DNA from: CAYTQK01 sp964439745
Lineage (GTDB): Bacteria; Desulfobacterota; Desulfobacteria; Desulfobacterales; Desulfosudaceae
NCBI GenBank assembly: GCA_964439745.1
Contig: CAYTQK010000067.1
Location: 1-13,624, forward strand
Length of the DNA stretch: 13,624 nt
Direction of reading: 5' to 3'
Each line of letters begins with the position of its first letter. Position 1 is the stretch's first letter. Positions 8,276 through 12,247 of this stretch are shown piece by piece. The notes below the pieces were generated by a model. That model made no database searches. It saw nothing but the letters and a program-made list of their open reading frames with translations, and was not told the origin of the DNA. A program made the position numbers and the translations under genes.

Positions 8276-8362
8276 TTATTGTTTGTTTTCATGACGAAAC
8301 AGATAGCAGAGACCGGCCGCCAGCAGAATCAGGCCCAGCCCCAGAAAAAAATGAAAGTTCAT
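8276..8362 (-). CDS. 28-aa single-span membrane peptide
   Basis: A short frame beginning MNFHFFLGLGLILLAAGLCY and ending RHENKQ-TAA. It is one hydrophobic helix (residues 4-22) followed by a positively charged tail, so an N-out/C-in orientation is likely. A full Shine-Dalgarno, AAGGAGG, lies 6 nt before the ATG, stronger than for most genes in the window. It sits between the second stress-like gene and the SLC13 permease, 62 bp before the permease start. Size and context recall small transporter subunits such as KdpF or CydX, but there is no sequence match to claim. A role as a permease-associated peptide is inferred. Confidence 0.65.
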   Translation of the reverse strand: MNFHFFLGLGLILLAAGLCYLFRHENKQ

Positions 8363-8377
8363 GGATGCCTCCTTGTT

Positions 8378-8396
8378 CGCCGGGCTACTCCCGGCG
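8378..8396 (-). repeat. Perfect 7-bp hairpin before the 28-aa gene
   Basis: CGCCGGG-CTACT-CCCGGCG on the plus strand gives a strong stem-loop in the minus-strand transcript, directly in front of the AAGGAGG of the membrane peptide. No U tract follows, so it is more likely an mRNA stability or processing element than a terminator. Confidence 0.5.
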
Positions 8397-8406
8397 ACAC
8401 GGGTTA

Positions 8407-8436
8407 GACCGGATTATTTCATGAAATATTCGGGTC
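8407..8436. repeat. 30-bp interrupted palindrome at the end of the second stress-like gene
   Basis: The 14-bp perfect core TATTTCATGAAATA (8415-8428) is flanked symmetrically by GACC at 8407-8410 and GGTC at 8433-8436, with two further pairs between. In all 13 of 15 pairs match. It overlaps the stop codon (8435-8437) of the gene read from the minus strand. It can act as an RNA hairpin or a DNA operator; function unknown. Confidence 0.45.
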
Positions 8437-8986
8437 AGACCATGGAATAGACATGCAGCTGCTTTTCCGGCCGGTTTTCCTTTTCCGGCCGCCGGGCCGC
8501 CTCTTGGCGTTCCGGTTCGGAAATCACGAAATCGATCAGGCCGTATTCTTTGCCGATCTCTTCGATGACCGTCTCGGTTTCACCGAATTTGACCGTGTGC
8601 TGAAAGGGGATGCCGGCTGCTGCCGCCGCTTCCTGGAAGGAGCGCGCGTTGGTCCGGGAAGCCTCCTCGAACTCTTTCATTTTGCTGCGGGGCGGAGTCA
8701 GCAAGGTAAAGGTTTCCGCCGGCAGGGGTGCCATGTTCAGGGCCAGGATCTCATGGGACATGCGCTGGGCCATTTCCAGGGCATAATCAATGATGCGCTG
8801 GCTAAAGGTGTTGCCGTTACCGATGACCAGCAGCAGGCCGGGTTGTTCCTCGGCGGCGGTGTTTTCGGCGGCAGCCGCAGCTGGGGCCTCTCCGGCTTCG
8901 GCAAAGGTGATGGTTTCCTGGTAATCCTCCATCCGGTCACGAAGGGAGCGGCCCCTGCGGGCCATTTTCTGCCATAAGTTTTTCAT
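8435..8986 (-). CDS. Divergent universal-stress-like protein with N-terminal FAEAGE motif
   Basis: 183 aa. Residues 1-25 are basic and helical, then TITFAEAGE (25-33) and an Ala/Glu-rich linker (34-48). The rest (49-160) has a Usp-like alpha/beta pattern: LLLVIGNGN, a helix FSQRIIDYALEMAQRM, then ILALNMAP, a charged helix, and IDFVISEPE. The classical Usp ATP-binding G-x2-G-x9-G(S/T) signature is not seen, so nucleotide binding is doubtful. The C-terminus is highly charged (RRPEKENRPEK). The ATG overlaps the stop of the preceding gene (ATGA at 8983-8986) and GGAGGT lies 4 nt upstream, so the two proteins are probably made in equal amounts and may form a heterodimer. The FAEAGE motif is shared with both upstream proteins. 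Usp assignment is moderate. Confidence 0.72.
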   Translation of the reverse strand: MKNLWQKMARRGRSLRDRMEDYQETITFAEAGEAPAAAAAENTAAEEQPGLLLVIGNGNTFSQRIIDYALEMAQRMSHEILALNMAPLPAETFTLLTPPRSKMKEFEEASRTNARSFQEAAAAAGIPFQHTVKFGETETVIEEIGKEYGLIDFVISEPERQEAARRPEKENRPEKQLHVYSMV

Positions 8987-9570
8987 GGGGACCTCCTTTT
9001 ATTGGCGTTTTCATTTTTGTTTTTCGAAAAAGAATCCGGCCGCCGCACGACCAGCGGCACGGACAGTTTTTTCTGCAGCTCCTCGGCCTTGATGTTCCGG
9101 CGGGCCGGATAGACCGGCAGCCGTTGGCTGGGGCCGGCCGTATCCGGGGGGATCTCCGGGTGATCGGCGGTGTCATAAATGGCCAGCACAACTTCCCGGT
9201 GACGCTTCAGGTAGTCCTCAATAACCATGTCGGTGGCACCGGCCCTGATTTTTACCCGGTAGGGCACGAGCGGTTCCTCCTCCTCGGCCAGAAGCCGCTT
9301 GATATGGGCGGCTGCCTCATCCAGCAATTCCCGGGCCGTATCGTGCTCGCCGGTTTCGGCGAAAGCGGCCGCCATCATGCTCCGTTCCAGGCAGCCGCGG
9401 GCCCGGTGCATCTGCTGTTTCCATTTTTCCAGCCGTCCGCGGCCCGGTTGAGGGGCAATGATATGCAGAATATTCAACTCCGCCCGGATCCGGCGGCAGA
9501 TGTCCATGGCGTATGCCAGGATGCGCCGGTCCGGAAGCATGCCGTCAACGGCCAGAAGCACGGTGCCCAT
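8983..9570 (-). CDS. Universal-stress-like protein with embedded FAETGEHDTAR motif
   Basis: 195 aa. The N-terminus GTVLLAVDGMLPDRRILAYA followed by a helix and ELNILHII (32-38) is the usual UspA beta1-alpha1-beta2 start, with the conserved Asp at residue 9. A long helical insert (44-98) contains FAETGEHDTAR at 70-80. The second half (YRVKIRAGATDMVIEDYLKRH, VVLAIYDTA) fits Usp strands 3 and 4, and a Lys/Arg/Asn-rich tail ends the protein. The Gly-rich ATP loop of ATP-binding Usps is missing. It overlaps the next gene by 4 bp (ATGA). It follows the 60-aa gene by 91 bp, with a 7-bp hairpin between them. The Shine-Dalgarno (GAGAGG, about 8 nt upstream) is moderate. Confidence 0.78.
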   Translation of the reverse strand: MGTVLLAVDGMLPDRRILAYAMDICRRIRAELNILHIIAPQPGRGRLEKWKQQMHRARGCLERSMMAAAFAETGEHDTARELLDEAAAHIKRLLAEEEEPLVPYRVKIRAGATDMVIEDYLKRHREVVLAIYDTADHPEIPPDTAGPSQRLPVYPARRNIKAEELQKKLSVPLVVRRPDSFSKNKNENANKRRSP

Positions 9571-9616
9571 CTTTTTTGCCTCTCACTGCCGGGGAAGTCT
9601 TAGGCCCGCGGCGTTT

Positions 9617-9638
9617 CCGGCCGGGTTTCTTCGGCCGG
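9617..9638. repeat. 7-bp hairpin between the 60-aa gene and the first stress-like gene
   Basis: CCGGCCG-GGTTTCTT-CGGCCGG is a perfect 7-bp stem with an 8-nt loop in the 91-bp spacer. There is no T run in the minus-strand direction. It could be an mRNA processing or stability element that sets different levels of the two products. Confidence 0.45.
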
Positions 9639-9661
9639 CGATGGTCCGCGGAGCGGAGTCC

Positions 9662-9844
9662 TTACAGGCGCAGCTGCGGCCGGTTGTCCACCCGGTTTTC
9701 GGTTGTTTTGCGGGCGCGGGAACGCTGGCGCACCGGGCGCGATTCCCGCAGGATGCGCCGGGCCGTGTCATGTTCATTGGCTTCGGCAAAGGTGACGGCC
9801 AGCATGACGGTCTCCAGTCGTTGCAGTTGCTGGAAAATGTTCAT
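9662..9844 (-). CDS. 60-aa FAEANEHDTAR-motif protein, first gene of the sigma-54 operon
   Basis: Small protein with an amphipathic N-terminal helix (FQQLQRLETVMLAVT), the motif FAEANEHDTAR at residues 19-29, and an Arg-rich, probably disordered tail (35-60). There is no membrane segment or signal peptide. GGAGG at 9851-9855 lies 6 nt before the ATG. A consensus sigma-54 promoter ends 57 bp upstream, so this is a real and probably highly expressed gene. The same motif recurs in the next two genes, which suggests a shared binding module. No known function is recognised. Roles as an adaptor for the divergent Lon-type protease or as a partner of the stress proteins are guesses. Confidence 0.72.
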   Translation of the reverse strand: MNIFQQLQRLETVMLAVTFAEANEHDTARRILRESRPVRQRSRARKTTENRVDNRPQLRL

Positions 9845-9900
9845 TTTTTTCCTCCGACGTGGCTAATGGATTTTGATGGTGTCTTTCACCGCTATCGTGA

Positions 9901-9915
9901 GCAAATCTTGTGCCA
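9901..9915 (-). promoter_or_regulatory. Sigma-54 (-24/-12) promoter
   Basis: The minus strand reads TGGCACAAGATTTGC, then T: a near-perfect fit to TGGCACG-N4-TTGCW with the required GG-N10-GC spacing (GG at 9914-9913, GC at 9902-9901). The predicted transcription start is near 9889, giving a 45-nt leader to the 60-aa gene. GGTG-TCTTT-CACC (9878-9890) would place a small hairpin at the very 5' end of the transcript. It probably drives the whole minus-strand cluster, and the NtrC-type protein encoded there is the natural activator candidate. Confidence 0.82.
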
Positions 9916-9932
9916 TGCTGAATTTTTTAGAT

Positions 9933-9945
9933 CAACATATTGATT
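9933..9945 (-). promoter_or_regulatory. IHF consensus site
   Basis: The minus strand reads AATCAATATGTTG, a perfect match to WATCAANNNNTTR, at about -44 to -56 from the predicted sigma-54 start. This is where IHF usually bends DNA between enhancer and promoter. The site is also part of an ATCAA-CATA-TTGAT dyad (9931-9944), so a different dimeric binder is an alternative. Confidence 0.55.
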
Positions 9946-9968
9946 TTGTAAGTATTTATTCATATAGA

Positions 9969-9987
9969 GGGGTAGGGGGGGATAGGG
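9969..9987 (+). other. G-quadruplex motif
   Basis: GGGGTAGGGGGGGATAGGG fits four G3 tracts with loops of 2, 1 and 3 nt. It lies in an otherwise AT-rich divergent promoter region, about 80-98 bp upstream of the predicted sigma-54 start. Structure in vivo is not shown. Confidence 0.5.
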
Positions 9988-9994
9988 ATTAATA

Positions 9995-10007
9995 TTGCGA
10001 TTTGCAA
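9995..10007. promoter_or_regulatory. TTGC-N5-GCAA dyad
   Basis: A small perfect inverted repeat about 106-118 bp upstream of the sigma-54 start. Related half-sites recur downstream: GCAACATT at 10004-10011 is the exact inverse of AATGTTGC at 10076-10083. It could be an enhancer half for the NtrC-type regulator. Confidence 0.3.
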
Positions 10008-10010
10008 CAT

Positions 10011-10041
10011 TTGAACTTTTTTGAAAATAGTTTATTATAAT
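10011..10041 (+). promoter_or_regulatory. Possible sigma-70-type promoter for the Lon-type gene
   Basis: TTGAAC (10011-10016) and a perfect TATAAT (10036-10041) are separated by 19 bp, longer than the optimum. A start near 10048 would give a leader of about 180 nt. The -10 hexamer is good, but the region is AT-rich, so chance matches are likely. Confidence 0.35.
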
Positions 10042-10045
10042 ATTA

Positions 10046-10062
10046 AATAGTTATGGACTATT
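10046..10062. promoter_or_regulatory. AATAGT-N5-ACTATT dyad, enhancer or operator candidate
   Basis: A perfect 6+6 inverted repeat in a 17-bp site, the usual size of an NtrC-family enhancer or of a small repressor operator. It lies about 160 bp upstream of the sigma-54 start and directly after the plus-strand TATAAT, so one bound protein could activate one direction and repress the other. A second imperfect repeat, ATTGCAAAA/TTTTGTAAT (10060-10068 and 10085-10093), follows. Confidence 0.4.
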
Positions 10063-10158
10063 GCAAAAAATCCGTAATGTTGCGTTTTGTAATGGTTAAA
10101 AGGGCTCCAGCCCTGTCCGGTGGTGACTGATCGCTTGGAGCGCTTGCCAAAACATGAT

Positions 10159-10196
10159 TTTTCCGGTACAAGTAAACCCAGCCGGAAAAGCGTACC
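10159..10196 (+). promoter_or_regulatory. Structured leader of the Lon-type gene
   Basis: TTTTCCGG (10159-10166) pairs perfectly with CCGGAAAA (10182-10189). GGTAC (10165-10169) can instead pair with GTACC (10192-10196). The two stems share bases and exclude each other, a pattern seen in attenuators. If translation started at the in-frame ATG at 10154, this stretch would be coding instead. Confidence 0.3.
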
Positions 10197-10228
10197 CATA
10201 CCATCCGGAAGAACAGCCAGGGGGCAGT

Positions 10229-12247
10229 ATGGCCATTTTCAGCAAGGGCGACAAAGCCGGGGAGCCGGCGGCGATCACCGAAATCGAGGAGTGGCGGGAG
10301 AAAATCCGTGCGGCCGGTATGCCCGCCAACGTGGCCCGCATTGCCGGTAAGGAACTGGACAAGATGGCCCAGACCAGTCCGTCCAGCGGGGAATATACCA
10401 TCGCCCTCAACTATATCGATTACCTTCTATCCCTGCCCTGGCAGACCTCTTCGGCCGATAAGCTGGACATCAAGCGGGCCGAAGCCATTCTCAACGAAGA
10501 GCACTATGGTCTGGAAGAAATCAAGAACCGCATCCTGGAATACCTGGCCGTTCGGATTATCAAGCTCTCCCGCCAGTATACCGTCATGGTCGTCGATGAC
10601 GAGGAGCGCACCCGGCAGAACCTGGATCATGTTCTCACCCGGGAGGGATACCAGGTCATGACCGCGGTCAACGGTGCCGAAGCCCTGGAGAAGCTGGAAG
10701 AGGCGGCCGTGGACGTGATCATCACCGATCTCAAGATGGACCGGGTCGACGGCATGGAGGTACTGGAAAAAGCCCGCCAGAAAGACGCCCAGGTGGAAGT
10801 GATCGTGATTACGGGGTATGCCACCGTGCCCAGCGCGGTGGAGGCCATGAAAAAAGGCTCCTTTAATTATATCACCAAGCCCTTCAAGCTGGAAGAGATC
10901 CGCACCACCGTCCGCCAGGCCCTGGCCGCCAAGACCCGGCTGCTGCGGGCCAAGGGCCCCATCCTCTGTTTTACCGGCCCGCCCGGTACCGGCAAGACCT
11001 CCCTGGGAATGTCCATCGCCCGCAGCCTGGGCAAGGAGTTCATCCGCATTTCCCTGGCCGGCATGAAAGACGAGGCCGAGATCCGGGGGCACCGCCGCAG
11101 TTATGTCGGGGCCATGCCCGGGCGGATCATCCAGGAGATCCGCCGGGCCGGCACCAACAATCCCTTGTTCATGCTGGACGAGCTGGACAAGCTGGGCCAG
11201 GATTTCAAGGGAGATCCCGCCTCGGCCCTGCTGGAGGTACTCGACCCCCAGCAGAACGCCGGCTTTGTCGATCATTACCTGGACGTGCCCTTTGATCTGT
11301 CGGCCGTCATGTTCATCACCACCGCCAACATCGTCGATCACATTCCCGGCCCCCTGCGGGACCGGCTGGAAGTGCTTTACCTGTCCGGCTACACCGAGGA
11401 GGAAAAAGAGCGCATCGCCTTTGACTACCTGATTCCCCGGGCGGTCAAGGACAACGGCCTGGAAACGTCTCCGCCGGTTTTCGCGGCCGAGGCCGTTCGG
11501 GCCATTATCAGCGGCTATACCCGGGAGGCGGGTCTGCGGGAACTGCAGCGCCGGGTCGACGCCGTCTGCCGCAAGTGCGCCCGGGAAATACTCGACGGAG
11601 ACGAGGCCGCCGGTCCCATTCAGATTGATGAGAAAACCGTCCGGGCCTATCTCGGTCCCCGGAAGTATCACGTGGAAGTGGCCGAAGCCGCCGAAAAGGT
11701 CGGCCTGGCCACGGCCCTGGCCTGGACCGAAGCCGGGGGGGAGATCATCTTTATCGAGGCCACCAAGATGAAGGGCCGCAGCCACCTGATGATGACCGGG
11801 TCCCTGGGGGAGGTCATGAAGGAGTCGGCCCAGGCGGCCTTGAGCTATATCCGCAGCAATGCCGCCCGGCTGCGGATCGACGAAAATTTTTTCGATGAGC
11901 AGGACATCCACATCCACATCCCGGCCGGGGCCATTCCCAAGGACGGGCCTTCGGCCGGACTGACCATTGGGGTGGCCCTGATTTCACTGCTGACCGGCCG
12001 TCCGGCCCGCAAAGAGATGGCCTTTACCGGGGAGATCACCCTCAGCGGCCGGATCCTGCCGGTGGGCGGCATCAAGGAGAAGCTCCTGGCCGCCCGCCGC
12101 GCCGGCGTCAAGACGGTGGTGCTGCCGGCCCGGAACGAGGCCGATATCCAGCATATTCCCGGACAGATCAAGAAGGATCTGACTATCATCCAGGTGGATC
12201 AGTTCGACGAGATCGTGGATTCGGTGCTGGTGCCGGCAGCCTCATGA
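10229..12247 (+). CDS. Lon-type ATP-dependent protease with an inserted response-regulator receiver domain
   Basis: 672-aa protein. Residues 14-112 match the helical linker before the Lon ATPase (EYTIALNYIDYLLSLPW, HYGLEEIKNRILEYLAV), but the usual 200-residue N-terminal Lon substrate domain is absent. A full CheY-like receiver follows (about 117-232): D123/D124, phospho-acceptor D167 in IITDLKM, T195 in ITGYA, K217 in TKPF. Lon then resumes exactly at KGPILCFTG with Walker A GPPGTGKT (250-257) and Walker B LFMLDE (313-317). The S16 protease domain has the Ser-Lys dyad: S575 in KDGPSAG and K616 in GGIKEK. It should therefore be an active hexameric protease whose ATPase is gated by phosphorylation. 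ATG at 10229 (GGGGG just upstream) is preferred to the in-frame ATG at 10154, which has no Shine-Dalgarno and adds 25 unrelated residues. It is divergent from the sigma-54 operon. It is a Lon paralogue, not the housekeeping enzyme. Confidence 0.92.
   Translation: MAIFSKGDKAGEPAAITEIEEWREKIRAAGMPANVARIAGKELDKMAQTSPSSGEYTIALNYIDYLLSLPWQTSSADKLDIKRAEAILNEEHYGLEEIKNRILEYLAVRIIKLSRQYTVMVVDDEERTRQNLDHVLTREGYQVMTAVNGAEALEKLEEAAVDVIITDLKMDRVDGMEVLEKARQKDAQVEVIVITGYATVPSAVEAMKKGSFNYITKPFKLEEIRTTVRQALAAKTRLLRAKGPILCFTGPPGTGKTSLGMSIARSLGKEFIRISLAGMKDEAEIRGHRRSYVGAMPGRIIQEIRRAGTNNPLFMLDELDKLGQDFKGDPASALLEVLDPQQNAGFVDHYLDVPFDLSAVMFITTANIVDHIPGPLRDRLEVLYLSGYTEEEKERIAFDYLIPRAVKDNGLETSPPVFAAEAVRAIISGYTREAGLRELQRRVDAVCRKCAREILDGDEAAGPIQIDEKTVRAYLGPRKYHVEVAEAAEKVGLATALAWTEAGGEIIFIEATKMKGRSHLMMTGSLGEVMKESAQAALSYIRSNAARLRIDENFFDEQDIHIHIPAGAIPKDGPSAGLTIGVALISLLTGRPARKEMAFTGEITLSGRILPVGGIKEKLLAARRAGVKTVVLPARNEADIQHIPGQIKKDLTIIQVDQFDEIVDSVLVPAAS

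Noticed and set aside
10101..10114. AGGGCT-CC-AGCCCT palindrome as a terminator
   Set aside because: A two-base loop would have to open, and no minus-strand gene ends there. At most it is a weak dyad in the Lon-type leader.
10121..10145. Sigma-54-like TGGTGAC…GCTTGG on the plus strand before the Lon-type gene
   Set aside because: GG-to-GC spacing is not 10 and the -12 TTGC is missing.
10154..10228. Upstream in-frame ATG giving 25 more residues to the Lon-type protein
   Set aside because: No Shine-Dalgarno before it, residues unlike Lon, and the stretch forms strong hairpins. The ATG at 10229 has a G-rich site just upstream.
10427..11917. 496-codon open frame on the minus strand
   Set aside because: Antisense of the receiver-Lon gene, with the same mirror-frame composition. 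The sense strand has full catalytic motifs.
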